Under the pieces are notes generated by a model. The model was given only the letters and a program-made list of their open reading frames with translations. It was not told the DNA's origin and made no database searches. DNA of 64,000 bases, taken from the NCBI GenBank assembly GCA_958295895.1, contig CATQHI010000007.1, forward strand, positions 103,501 to 167,500. The letters run 5' to 3'. The position numbers were made by a program, and so were the translations under genes. Positions 8,088 through 16,886 of this stretch are shown here, one piece after another. The stretch comes from Saprospiraceae bacterium (GTDB lineage Bacteria > Bacteroidota > Bacteroidia > Chitinophagales > Saprospiraceae). Each line of letters begins with the position of its first letter. Position 1 is the first letter of the stretch.

Positions 8088-9080
8088 TTAGGGATCGACG
8101 ATACCTATGGTCATAACGATTTTGCCGACGTTGGCGTTGCTGGCCATGTAGCGGTGGGCATCGCCGACCTGCTCCCAGTCGTAAATGGTATCGACTACCG
8201 GTGCCAGGGTGCCATCGGCGAAGTGGGGCCAAATCTTGTCGCGGAAGTCGGCCGTGAGCTGCTGGCGGTAGTGGTCGGAGCGGCTGCGCATGGTGGTACC
8301 CGTAAGCTGAATACGCTTGCGCAAAAAGGGCGCCATGCTGAAGTCAGCCACGCGGGCACCCCCCAGGGCGGCCAGGCTAACGATGCGGGCGTCGGTGGCG
8401 CAGCAGGCCAGATTCTTGTTGAGGTAGGGCCCGCCCACGAAGTCAAGTACGATGTCTACGCCCTTGCCCTCGGTGAAGTCCAGCACCGCCTCGGCAAAGT
8501 CTCGCTGGTGGTAGTCGATACAGATGGCCGCGCCCAGCTCGAAGAGCCGCTCGTGCTTGTGCCCGCTGGCCGTGACGACAGGCAGGGCCCCGGCTAGCTT
8601 AGCCAGTTGGATAGCTGCCGTACCCACCCCGCTCGCCCCGGCGTGGATCAGCACCGTATCACCCGACTGCACCCGTCCGATCCAGTGGAGCGCCTGGAAG
8701 GCCGTCAGGAAGGCCTCCGGGATCGCTGCCGCCTTAGTGAAGGATAGCCGTTCGGGTAGCTTGAGGAGCATGCGGTAGTCCACCGCAATCTGTTGGGCGT
8801 AGCCGCCGCCGTTGACCAGGGCGCAGACATTATCTCCTACCTCAAAGCCCTTTGCTTCGGGGCCTACCTCCAGCACCGTCCCCGCCACTTCGAGGCCCAG
8901 AATGGGGCTAGCTCCCTCCGGTACCGGGTACCTGCCCTCTCGTTGTAGCAGGTCGGCGCGGTTCAGGGCGGTAGCGGCAATGTGTAACAGCACGTCCGGG
9001 GCCGCAGGTGCGGGCTCAGCTACGTCGGCCAGATGCAACTGGTGGGCATCCCCCGGCGTGTCGAATACGATAGCTTTCAT
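8088..9080 (-). CDS. NAD(P)H-quinone oxidoreductase, zinc-independent MDR family (PIG3-like)
   Basis: 330 residues. The N-terminal GroES-like fold contains NRADLLQREGRYPVP, typical of the PIG3/quinone oxidoreductase branch, and lacks the zinc ligands of alcohol dehydrogenases. The nucleotide-binding motif HAGASGVGTAAIQLAK lies at 146-161. These enzymes reduce quinones or enones with NADPH in the cytoplasm; the natural substrate here is unknown. The start is three bases beyond the proC stop, so the two genes form an operon ended by the hairpin at 8043-8073. Confidence 0.9.
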   Translation of the reverse strand: MKAIVFDTPGDAHQLHLADVAEPAPAAPDVLLHIAATALNRADLLQREGRYPVPEGASPILGLEVAGTVLEVGPEAKGFEVGDNVCALVNGGGYAQQIAVDYRMLLKLPERLSFTKAAAIPEAFLTAFQALHWIGRVQSGDTVLIHAGASGVGTAAIQLAKLAGALPVVTASGHKHERLFELGAAICIDYHQRDFAEAVLDFTEGKGVDIVLDFVGGPYLNKNLACCATDARIVSLAALGGARVADFSMAPFLRKRIQLTGTTMRSRSDHYRQQLTADFRDKIWPHFADGTLAPVVDTIYDWEQVGDAHRYMASNANVGKIVMTIGIVDP

Positions 9081-9083
9081 CGG

Positions 9084-9887
9084 TCAGTTTTTACCCAGCG
9101 CAATGGCCCGGTCGAGGGCGGCACGCGCCCCGCTCTTGATGTCTTCGAATACGCTGGTGGCCGCAAAGGTGGTCATGGCCGCCTCCGTGGTCCCGCCCTT
9201 ACTCGATACCCGGGCGATCCACTCGCGGCAACTGAGGTCGTTTTTCATCTGTAGCTCGACGGCCCCGCGGAACGTTTGGGCTACCAGCAGTTCGGCCTGA
9301 CTTTCGTTGAAGCCCATCTCGGTAGCCGCCTCGATCATGGCCTCCATGAAGTAGAGCACGTAGGCCGGGCCGCTGCCGCTGATCGCGGTGGTCGCATCAA
9401 TACTGTACTCGGTATCGACGTAGATGGCCTTACCGGTCGTATTGAGTAAGTTCTGCACGAGCACGAGCTCGATGCGGGTCACGGCCTCACTGGCGGTGTA
9501 GCTGGTCATACCCAGACCGATCTGCGCCGGTAGATTCGGCATGGCCCGGATCACCTTCTCCACCCCCAGTCCCTGCTGAATCGACGCGATGGTCACCCCG
9601 GCCATGATGGACAAGTACACCTGCTGCGGATCGGCGTGGGGCCGCAGACTCCGGAACAGCGCAGCGCTATCCTGCGGCTTTACGGCCAGGATGATTAAAT
9701 CTGCGGCGGCCAGACAGTGTTCAGCACTAGTGTAAATAGTACCTAGCTCCTCGCGCCGCAGTTCCTCTGCTTTTTCTTCCTGGCGTTCCAGGATCATCAG
9801 GTCGTCCTGACGCACCAGGTGGGCCCGTAGCAAACTCCTGGCGTAGGTTTTGCCCATATTACCGCCGCCGATGACGAGGATTTTCAT
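9084..9887 (-). CDS. proC: Pyrroline-5-carboxylate reductase
   Basis: 267 residues, normal length. The Rossmann motif IGGGNMG is at 6-12 and the family signature SSKGGTTEAA is at 228-237, with GSGPAYVLYFMEA near 171-183. ProC reduces 1-pyrroline-5-carboxylate to L-proline with NAD(P)H, the last step of proline synthesis. It is the first gene of an operon with the oxidoreductase. A minus-strand TACCTTG box at 9905-9911 lies about 18 bases upstream of the ATG and may be its promoter. Confidence 0.95.
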   Translation of the reverse strand: MKILVIGGGNMGKTYARSLLRAHLVRQDDLMILERQEEKAEELRREELGTIYTSAEHCLAAADLIILAVKPQDSAALFRSLRPHADPQQVYLSIMAGVTIASIQQGLGVEKVIRAMPNLPAQIGLGMTSYTASEAVTRIELVLVQNLLNTTGKAIYVDTEYSIDATTAISGSGPAYVLYFMEAMIEAATEMGFNESQAELLVAQTFRGAVELQMKNDLSCREWIARVSSKGGTTEAAMTTFAATSVFEDIKSGARAALDRAIALGKN

Positions 9888-9912
9888 TGCTCAGTCTTTG
9901 GGTGCAAGGTAA

Positions 9913-10019
9913 GTAGATCGCCTTCGGCTCGTTAGACGCTGCGCCTTAGACCTCCCTTCGGTCGGGTAGATCGCCTTCGGCCCGTTAGACCCCTTCGGGG
10001 GTAGACCGCTGCGCGGTAG
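9913..10019. repeat. TAGAC-type hairpin repeat cluster upstream of MarR gene
   Basis: Two 25-base units, GTAGATCGCCTTCGGC followed by [C/T]CGTTAGAC, lie at 9913-9937 and 9966-9990 and differ at one position; their period is 53 bases. Between and after them are further dyads (CCCTTCGGGGG, CCGCTGCGCGG). The units share GCCTTCGGC and TAGAC borders with the cluster at 3401-3489. The cluster separates the divergent proC and MarR genes. Confidence 0.65.
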
Positions 10020-10104
10020 TATGGCCCGCTCCCAAAAACCTCAACGACGCAACAACCCCTCCCCCCTCACCAGTGTATCTATTGTAACAACACGAAAGCC
10101 CTAC

Positions 10105-10560
10105 ATGCCTACCCTAGAACAAGAAATCCAGCAGACTACCTTTACCTCACCGGCGCACCGGACGCAGTTGAATATTCTTTATACGGCGGGGTGGATCAAC
10201 CAGCAGACGATGCAGGCGCTACGGCCCTTTGGGCTGAGTATTCAGCAGTTTAATATCCTGCGGATCCTGCGGGGCAGAAAGGGGGAGCCGGCAACGGTAA
10301 AACTGCTGACCGAGCGGATGCTGGACAAGATGAGTAACGCCAGCCGCCTGGTGGACAAACTGAAAGAAAAGGGCTACGTAAAGCGGCAGGAGTGCGAGAC
10401 CGATCGCCGCCGCGTAGATATCATAATTACTGAGAAGGGACTCGATATCGTGGGCCAGGCCAGTGAGGCGATGGAGCGTGACGTGATACACCGCTTCAGT
10501 CACCTAGAACCCGAGGAATTCGACCGCTTGTCGGAGTTGCTAGACCGGCTGAGGGGATGA
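10105..10560 (+). CDS. MarR family transcriptional regulator
   Basis: 151 residues from the ATG at 10105; an in-frame ATG at 10021 would add 28 residues rich in basic and polar residues encoded next to the repeat cluster, so the inner start is preferred. The winged helix-turn-helix covers about 35-115, with LLTERMLDKMSNASRLVDKL as recognition region and RRRVDIIITEKG as wing. MarR proteins are dimeric repressors that often sense small aromatic ligands. The gene lies 120 bases upstream of a TonB receptor on the same strand, which it might control, but no clear palindromic operator was found beyond CTGGA-CTAA-TCCAG near 10645. Confidence 0.9.
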   Translation: MPTLEQEIQQTTFTSPAHRTQLNILYTAGWINQQTMQALRPFGLSIQQFNILRILRGRKGEPATVKLLTERMLDKMSNASRLVDKLKEKGYVKRQECETDRRRVDIIITEKGLDIVGQASEAMERDVIHRFSHLEPEEFDRLSELLDRLRG

Positions 10561-10680
10561 ACTTGCCGATATGCTAGTACTAAGCTTTGGGGTGGTAAAT
10601 CGCCAGAAAAGCAGTTTCATTTGAACCGAATAGTCTAGTACCTTGGCTGGACTAATCCAGTACTTAATACACTACTAGCT

Positions 10681-13461
10681 ATGGGACTACGTCTACACCT
10701 CCTGCTGTTGCTCTGCTGCGTCACTGGCCTTACGCTATCGGCACAACTCTCTTCCTCCGGCCCCCGCACCATCACCGGTACGGTGAGCGACGATACGGGT
10801 GAACCGCTGCCGGGCGCGTACATCACCGTAAAGGGTTCTACGTTAGGGACGACGACAGATGTAGAAGGAGAATACACCATCTCCCTACCCGGGGCAGCCA
10901 ATACCCTGGTGTTCTCCTTTCTGGGCTTTGGGACCATTGAAGTACTGGTAGGAGAAAGTGACCAAATCGACGCCGTGCTCTCCGCCGGTACCGTGCTGGA
11001 TGAGATCGTGCTGGTGGGTTCGCGCTCGGCGGGTCGCACCAAACTAACGACCCCCGTACCCGTCGATATCGTGGACGTGACCGAGGTAGCCTCCGCCTCC
11101 GCCCAGACCAATGTGAACCAACTGCTGAACTACGTGGCACCGAGCTTCAGCTCCAACACCCAGACGATTTCTGACGGAACGGACCACATCGACCCGGCCT
11201 CGCTGCGTGGCCTGGGGCCCGATCAGGTGCTGGTGCTCATCAACGGCAAGCGCCGGCACAATACCTCACTGGTGAACGTAAACGGTACCTTCGGGCGGGG
11301 TAACGTAGGCACGGACCTGAACTCCATCCCGGTGGCGGCCATCGACCGCATCGAGATTTTGCGTGACGGGGCCTCGGCCCAGTACGGCTCGGATGCGATT
11401 GCCGGGGTGATCAATATCATTCTGAAGGAATCGGCCGGGCTCCGGCTGAACGCCGAAACCGGGGCCTACGTCAGTTCCGAGATCCCTGACTACCAGGGCA
11501 GTACCGACGGAGAGTTCAACCAGATCAGTGCTAACTACGGCATCCAGCTCAACGAAAACGGTGGGGTGCTCAACTTCACCGGGGTGTTCGACGACCGCAA
11601 CTTCACCAACCGCATGCAGGAGTTCACGGGTAGCATCTTCAGCGGGTACAATAATCCGGACTACGATGGTGATCCGAGCGATGACATCACCGAGTCGGAG
11701 CTGGCCCGCCTTGGTCTGCAGCGCAGCGATTTCAATATGCGCGTCGGCCAGTCCGCGCTACGCAACGGTGGGGCGATGTATAACTTTAAGCTGCCCGTAG
11801 CGGCCGCCACCGAGATTTACAGCTTCGGCGGCCTAAACTACCGCCGCGGCAACGCCACCGGTTTTTACCGCCTGCCGAACCAGGAGCGTACGGTCACGGA
11901 TATCTACCCCAACGGTTTCCTGCCGGCCATCAACTCCAACATCAACGACGCCAGTGTGGCCGTGGGTATCCTTAGCGTGTACAACAAGTGGGAGGTCGAC
12001 TTCTCGAACGTCTACGGCCGCAATAGCTTCGGCTACCTGATCGATAATACCCTCAACGCCAGCTTGGGCTCAGCCAGTCCGACCTCCTTCGATGCCGGTG
12101 GCTTCAGCTTCGCGCAGAATACCTCCAACCTGGACATTCGCCGTTACTTCGATGATGCCCTTAGTGGGCTCAACATCGCCTTCGGGGCCGAGTACCGCCT
12201 GGAGAACTACCGCATCACGGCCGGCGAGGAGGGGAGCTACACCGACTACGGGGCAGCTAGCGAGTTCATCAGCCGGGGGGGTGATACCATCGTGATCCGC
12301 GATGGGTCGGGACCCATCAGTACGGTGTTCGATCCGCTGGGGCGTAGCCGTCCGGGCGGCGCGCAGGTCTTTCCCGGCTTCCGACCCGACAATGAAGTCG
12401 ATGCCTACCGCAATAGCGTAGGTGTGTACGGCGACATTGAGGCCGATCTGACCGAGCGCTTTCTGCTGGGGGCCGCCGTGCGCTTTGAGAACTACTCCGA
12501 TTTCGGCTCCACGGTCAACGGTAAACTCACCGCCCGCATCAACCTCAGCGAGAACTGGACGCTGCGCGGCGGGGCCAGCACCGGCTTCCGGGCCCCGAGT
12601 CTGCACCAGCTTAATTTCAACTCGACCTCTACCCTGTTCGTAGATGGTGTGCCCTTCGAAGTCGGCGTATTCAGTAACGATAGCCGGCCGGCCCAACTGC
12701 TCGGCATCCCGCAGCTCAAGCAGGAACGCAGTGTCAACTACAGCGCCGGCTTCACCGGTCGCATCCCAGACGCAAATTTGAGCATCACCATCGACGGCTA
12801 CCTGATCGACATCAACGATCGCGTGGTGCTCACCGGACAGTTCCAGGGGGGCGATGCTACACCTCAGTTGCAGGAGATTAGTCGCCTCCTGCAACAGGCC
12901 AACGCCAACCGCGCCGCCTTCTTCGCCAACGCCATCGACAGCCGTACCCGTGGTATCGACGTGGTAGTGACCCACAATGCCCGCCTCGGAAATAATACCC
13001 TACGTACCTCGCTGGCCGCCACCTTTGCCAAAACCACCCTAGAAGAAGTCAACACCAGCTCCGTACTGGAGGGCTTCGAGGACACCTACTTCGACCGCAC
13101 GAGCCAGATCTTTCTGGAGTCCGCCGTACCGCGCACCAAGGCCAACCTAACCTTCAACTACGACCTGAACAAGTTCACCATCTTTCTGCGCAACGTCTAC
13201 TTCGGTCCCGTGGATGAGGCCACCAACAGCCTTGCCAACGACCAGGTGTTTTCCGGTAAGGTGATCACCGACCTGAGCTTCGGCTACAACATCAGCGAGC
13301 GGCTGGGCCTGACCGTCGGTTCTAACAACCTCCTGGACATCTACCCCGATCTGAACTCGCCGGAGAATCAGAGTGACGGGCGCTTCCTGTACAGTCGTCG
13401 CTCGCAGCAGTTTGGAGCTAATGGGCGGTATCTTTTTGCTCGGGTACGCTTTAGCCTTTAA
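10681..13461 (+). CDS. TonB-dependent receptor with N-terminal carboxypeptidase-like domain
   Basis: 926 residues. Signal peptide 1-21 ending LSA. A carboxypeptidase-regulatory-like beta domain at about 28-105 ([18 protein letters not shown]). The plug follows with [20 protein letters not shown] and [26 protein letters not shown] near 215-240. The rest is the outer-membrane 22-strand barrel ending in [10 protein letters not shown] with a terminal aromatic-type strand. Such receptors import large ligands across the outer membrane using TonB energy. No SusD partner lies next to it; the flanking MarR regulator and DUF4038 glycosidase hint at a carbohydrate or plant-polymer ligand, which is inference. 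Confidence 0.93.
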   Translation: [926 protein letters not shown]

Positions 13462-13462
13462 G

Positions 13463-14881
13463 GTGCGGGGGGCAGTACAATGCGGTCTCCGACCGCGCCA
13501 GAAAAATGCAGCCTCCGGCTGCGCTGGTAGCTCGCGTATTGTACTTTTCGTACTTCTCTGCACCTGCGTCCCCGCCCTCCTCACCGCCCAGCTCCGGCTA
13601 GCCATCAGCGCCGACGGCAGCCACATCGTAAACGTCAGCCAGGACGACGCCCCCTTCTTCTACCTCGGCGATACCGCTTGGGAACTGCTACACCGTGCGG
13701 ATGAAGCCGAGACACGGATGTACCTCAAAGACCGACAGGCTAAGGGCTTTAATGTCATCCAAACCGTAGTCCTGGCCGAGCTGGATGGCTTGACCACACC
13801 GAACGCCAATGGGGACTTGGCGCTCATTAACCTCGACCCCACCGACTGGAACGAACCCTACTTCGCCCACGTAGACCGGGTAGCGGAGCTAGCCGATAGC
13901 CTCGGCATTTTCCTGGGTCTGCTACCTACCTGGGGTGATAAATTCAATAAGAAGTGGGGAGTAGGACCGGAAGTATTCACGCCGGAAAATGCGGAAGTAT
14001 ACGGTCGTATGCTAGGCGAGCGCTACGGCGACCACAACGTGATCTGGATACTGGGCGGCGACCGCAACCCAGAAAATGAGGAAGATTTTGCCATCGTCCG
14101 GGCCATGGCTGCTGGGCTGCGGGAGGCCGTCGGCACCACACAACTAATTACCTACCACCCCCAGGGCGGCTACCGCTCCTCCCAGTTTTTTGCCGACGAC
14201 GAATGGATCGACTTCCACATGTTTCAGTCCGGCCACGGCAGCCTAAACGACAAGCAGAACTACGACTTTCCCCGTGATGTAAACCGGGAGGCCCCCGGCA
14301 AACCGGTCGTAAATGGCGAGCCCGCTTACGAGGACCACCCCATCAACTGGCGGCCGGTCAACGGCTGGTTCGATGACTTCGACGCCCGGCAGGCGGCCTG
14401 GTGGAGCGTGCTTTCGGGCACGGATGGCCACACCTTCGGCAACCACAACATCTGGCAAATGTGGCAACCGGGGCGGGAGCCCATTAGCAGTGCCCGTACC
14501 CCCTGGAAGGAGGCTGTGCACTACCCCGGGGCGGCGCAGATGGGGCACCTGCGGCGGTTGATGGAGTCGCTGCCGTACTACGATCTGGAGGTAGATTGGG
14601 ATTTTCTGACCGCCGGGCCGAATAGCAGTGGGCGGGAGACGGTGGTGGCACGGACGCCTGTCCGCGACTTAGTGATGGCCTATACACCTTACGGAGATGA
14701 GTTACGGATGCCTAGCGACCGCATGCATCCAAACAGTGTCTTCACCTGGTATAATCCTCGGTCTGGTGAGCGCGTCCCGTTTAAACCCCAGTCAGTTGGT
14801 AGCGAGCTTGTGTTTGATCCGCCCTTAGATCCTCAGCGTGGAAATGATTGGGTACTCATCGGTCAGCGGTTTTACGACTGA
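13463..14881 (+). CDS. DUF4038 (apiosidase-like, GH140-type) glycoside hydrolase with collagen-binding-like C-terminus
   Basis: The body matches DUF4038: FYLGDTAWELLHR, then the TIM-barrel motifs VIWILGGDRNPE and NGEPAYEDH. The C-terminal 90 residues with FTWYNPRSGE and NDWVLIG match the small beta domain (Collagen_bind_2) that usually follows. Characterised relatives cleave apiose or other side chains from plant glycans. A hydrophobic signal segment IVLFVLLCTCVPALLTAQ is present but has no ATG near it; the closest sensible start is GTG at 13463, which would make the repeat block part of the n-region. In-frame ATGs at 13373 and 13421 lie inside the receptor gene. From about 14650 codon use becomes more AT-rich. 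About 472 residues. Confidence 0.85.
   Translation: MRGAVQCGLRPRQKNAASGCAGSSRIVLFVLLCTCVPALLTAQLRLAISADGSHIVNVSQDDAPFFYLGDTAWELLHRADEAETRMYLKDRQAKGFNVIQTVVLAELDGLTTPNANGDLALINLDPTDWNEPYFAHVDRVAELADSLGIFLGLLPTWGDKFNKKWGVGPEVFTPENAEVYGRMLGERYGDHNVIWILGGDRNPENEEDFAIVRAMAAGLREAVGTTQLITYHPQGGYRSSQFFADDEWIDFHMFQSGHGSLNDKQNYDFPRDVNREAPGKPVVNGEPAYEDHPINWRPVNGWFDDFDARQAAWWSVLSGTDGHTFGNHNIWQMWQPGREPISSARTPWKEAVHYPGAAQMGHLRRLMESLPYYDLEVDWDFLTAGPNSSGRETVVARTPVRDLVMAYTPYGDELRMPSDRMHPNSVFTWYNPRSGERVPFKPQSVGSELVFDPPLDPQRGNDWVLIGQRFYD
13475..13544. repeat. Paired REP-like dyads bounded by GTACAAT/ATTGTAC
   Basis: Two similar hairpins in tandem: TGCGGTC-TCC-GACCGCGCCAG at 13481-13501 and TGCAGCC-TCC-GGCTGCGCTGG at 13507-13527. 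They are enclosed by the inverted repeat GTACAAT (13475-13481) and ATTGTAC (13538-13544), the latter followed by TTTT. The block starts 14 bases after the TonB receptor stop and could act as its terminator, yet the downstream glycosidase frame stays open through all of it. Confidence 0.6.
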
Positions 14882-14894
14882 GTTTGGACTTGTA

Positions 14895-15509
14895 CTACCC
14901 AGCTGTGGTTGGTAGCAGATCGAGTACAGCTACCTGCCCGGCAAAAGGACTACTAAAGGTCTCCGACGGACTGTAGTGAGTAAATTGCTTATAGACACCA
15001 CTCATCCTATCTGGTGACAGGTAGACCTCGACCTGTTGCTCCTTAACGTTCACGATCCAATACTCCACTATCCCGGCTAGGGCATACGCCGCCTGCTTCG
15101 AAGTGCGATCCATTTTGACGGTACTATCCGCCACCTCAATAACTACTTTGACGTCGTTGGGCCCAGGGTGGTTAGTAAGGTAAAAGTCATCGCGAAACTC
15201 TGCGATGATACAATCGGGCTCCGGCATAGAATCATTCAATAGAACAACTGAATTTTCCGTTCGTATTTCGTAGTTCGGAAAGCGTCTGGAAAAGTAGCGC
15301 TTTGTTTTAGAGACACAGGCAGCGTGTGGACTGTGAATGGATATTTTACTGATACTTGTTCCGAAAAAAAGTTCTACCCGATCTTCCTCCCCTAGCGTAC
15401 CATTAAGAATAGCCGCTTGGTAGCGTTCGATGGACCAGTAGAATTTTCTACCCGACCTAAGAAGATCAAGCTCTACCTCATAGGTAAATAGCTCCGCTAC
15501 GGCAGTCAT
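14895..15509 (-). CDS. Uma2 family endonuclease-like protein (DUF820)
   Basis: 204 residues. Family motifs are clear: MPEPDCIIAEFRDD, then VVIEVADSTVKMDRTSKQAAYALAGIVEYWIV, which carries the PD-(D/E)XK-like active-site residues Asp, Glu and Lys of Uma2 proteins. The biological role of the family is not settled; many copies occur in cyanobacteria and some Bacteroidota, often alone. The gene stands alone between a glycosidase (14 bases from its stop) and a sugar isomerase gene. It is more AT-rich than its neighbours, which suggests recent acquisition. Confidence 0.88.
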   Translation of the reverse strand: MTAVAELFTYEVELDLLRSGRKFYWSIERYQAAILNGTLGEEDRVELFFGTSISKISIHSPHAACVSKTKRYFSRRFPNYEIRTENSVVLLNDSMPEPDCIIAEFRDDFYLTNHPGPNDVKVVIEVADSTVKMDRTSKQAAYALAGIVEYWIVNVKEQQVEVYLSPDRMSGVYKQFTHYSPSETFSSPFAGQVAVLDLLPTTAG

Positions 15510-15539
15510 ACCAAATTCATTTCAGTTCTAACAAGCGAT

Positions 15540-16610
15540 TCACAACTCACGGTTGCCATCTAACCCCAGAATCCGCTGATTAGCCGCCGCATCCGTCCCC
15601 GCATCCGCAAAGTCATCAAAGGCCCGGTCGGTCACCTGGATGATGTGCTCGGCAATAAAGGGTGCCCCCTCGGCCGCCCCCTGATCACTGCTCTTGATGG
15701 CACACTCCCACTCCAGCACGGCCCAGCTGTCGTAGTCGTACTGGCTCAACTTAGAGAAAATGCCCTTGAAGTCAACCTGCCCGTCGCCCAGACTACGGAA
15801 GCGGCCAGCCCGGTCGACCCAGCCCTGGTAACCGCCGTACACTCCCTGCTTGCCGGTAGGGTTAAACTCGGCATCCTTCACGTGGAAGGCACAGATGCGG
15901 TCGTGGTAGAGGTCGATAAACTCTAGGTAATCCAGCTGCTGCAGCACGAAGTGACTCGGGTCGTAGTTGATCTGCGCCCGCGGGTGGCCGTCCAGGTAGT
16001 CGACGAACATTTCGAAGCTGATGCCATCGTGCAGGTCCTCGCCGGGGTGCAGCTCGTAGCCCACGTCCACGCCCACCTCATCGAAGGCATCCAGGATGGG
16101 TTTCCACCGCTTAGCTAGCTCGGTGAAGGCCTGCTCGACCAGTCCGGCCGGCCGCTGCGGCCAGGGGTACACGAAGGGCCACAGCAGGGCCCCGCTAAAA
16201 CTGGGGTGGGCGGTGAGTCCCATATTTGCACTCGCCCTGGCGTTGAGCAGCATCTGCTGGGTGCCCCACTCCATTTTCGCCTTCCGGTTGTTGTTGGCCT
16301 CCTTCGGGGCGAAGGCATTATACATTGTATCGTAGGCCGGGTGCACGGCCACCATTTGCCCCTGTAGGTGGCTGGCTAGCTCAGTGATTTCCAGCCCGTG
16401 CTCACCGACCCGCCCCTTGAGCTCGTCGCAGTAGGTCTTGCTCTCGGCGGCTTTTTCCAGGTCGATCAGGCGGCTGTCCCAGGTAGGGATCTGCACACCC
16501 TTATAGCCCAGTCCGGCCATGTAGCCGCAGATGTCATCAAGGTTATTGAAGGGGGGCTCGTCGCCCATGAACTGAGCGAGGAAGATGGCGGGGCCTTTGA
16601 TGGTGGTCAT
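15540..16610 (-). CDS. Sugar phosphate isomerase/epimerase (xylose isomerase-like TIM barrel)
   Basis: 356 residues. Metal-binding positions of the AP-endonuclease-2/xylose-isomerase-like family are visible: Glu in YELHPGEDL, Asp/His in INYDPSHF, His in CAFHVKDAEF and Glu in AVLEWECAI. These enzymes interconvert sugars or inositol derivatives using a divalent metal in the cytoplasm. No signal peptide is present. The substrate cannot be read from the sequence, and there is no neighbouring Gfo/Idh/MocA dehydrogenase, which often accompanies such genes. Upstream is a gap with short repeats and a TTGCACCC-type motif. Confidence 0.9.
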   Translation of the reverse strand: MTTIKGPAIFLAQFMGDEPPFNNLDDICGYMAGLGYKGVQIPTWDSRLIDLEKAAESKTYCDELKGRVGEHGLEITELASHLQGQMVAVHPAYDTMYNAFAPKEANNNRKAKMEWGTQQMLLNARASANMGLTAHPSFSGALLWPFVYPWPQRPAGLVEQAFTELAKRWKPILDAFDEVGVDVGYELHPGEDLHDGISFEMFVDYLDGHPRAQINYDPSHFVLQQLDYLEFIDLYHDRICAFHVKDAEFNPTGKQGVYGGYQGWVDRAGRFRSLGDGQVDFKGIFSKLSQYDYDSWAVLEWECAIKSSDQGAAEGAPFIAEHIIQVTDRAFDDFADAGTDAAANQRILGLDGNREL

Positions 16611-16886
16611 GTGGATTTACGATTTACGATGTTTGATGTACGATGTGGCTACCGCTGTTGCAGGCGCTACGTGCGTGGTAGGCGGGCGGGGCCGCGGGTG
16701 CAAGGAACGTTGCGCGCGCCACCGGGGCTAACATAGGCAAAATCACCTGTACCTACTTACCATACCGTTCTCCAGTAGCACTTACCTTCCCCCCTCGCAC
16801 TTCACCTCCCACGAGCGAAGTGAGCTGCCCCATAACCGCCGAAGGCAGCAGCGCAGCTAATCGTACGTCGTAAATCCCAAATCCCC
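16611..16886. repeat. Divergent intergenic region with TTTACGAT repeats
   Basis: No gene is seen in these 276 bases. At the left edge the units GATTTAC-GATTTAC-GATG lie at 16614-16631, followed by GATGTACGATGTGG. At the right edge ATCGTACGTCGTAAATCCC lies at 16860-16878. Read on each coding strand, the word CGTAAATC stands a few bases before both divergent start codons. The middle holds one copy of the TGCACCCGCG motif (16681-16703, minus orientation) and a dyad GCCGAAGGC at 16848. Confidence 0.6.

Noticed and set aside
12070..12975. 301-residue open frame antisense to the TonB receptor
   Set aside because: Antisense shadow within a conserved barrel domain; no start context or homology-like motif.
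13475..13544. Possible small insertion element because of its inverted ends
   Set aside because: Only 70 bases with no target duplication or transposase; better described as a REP-like pair.
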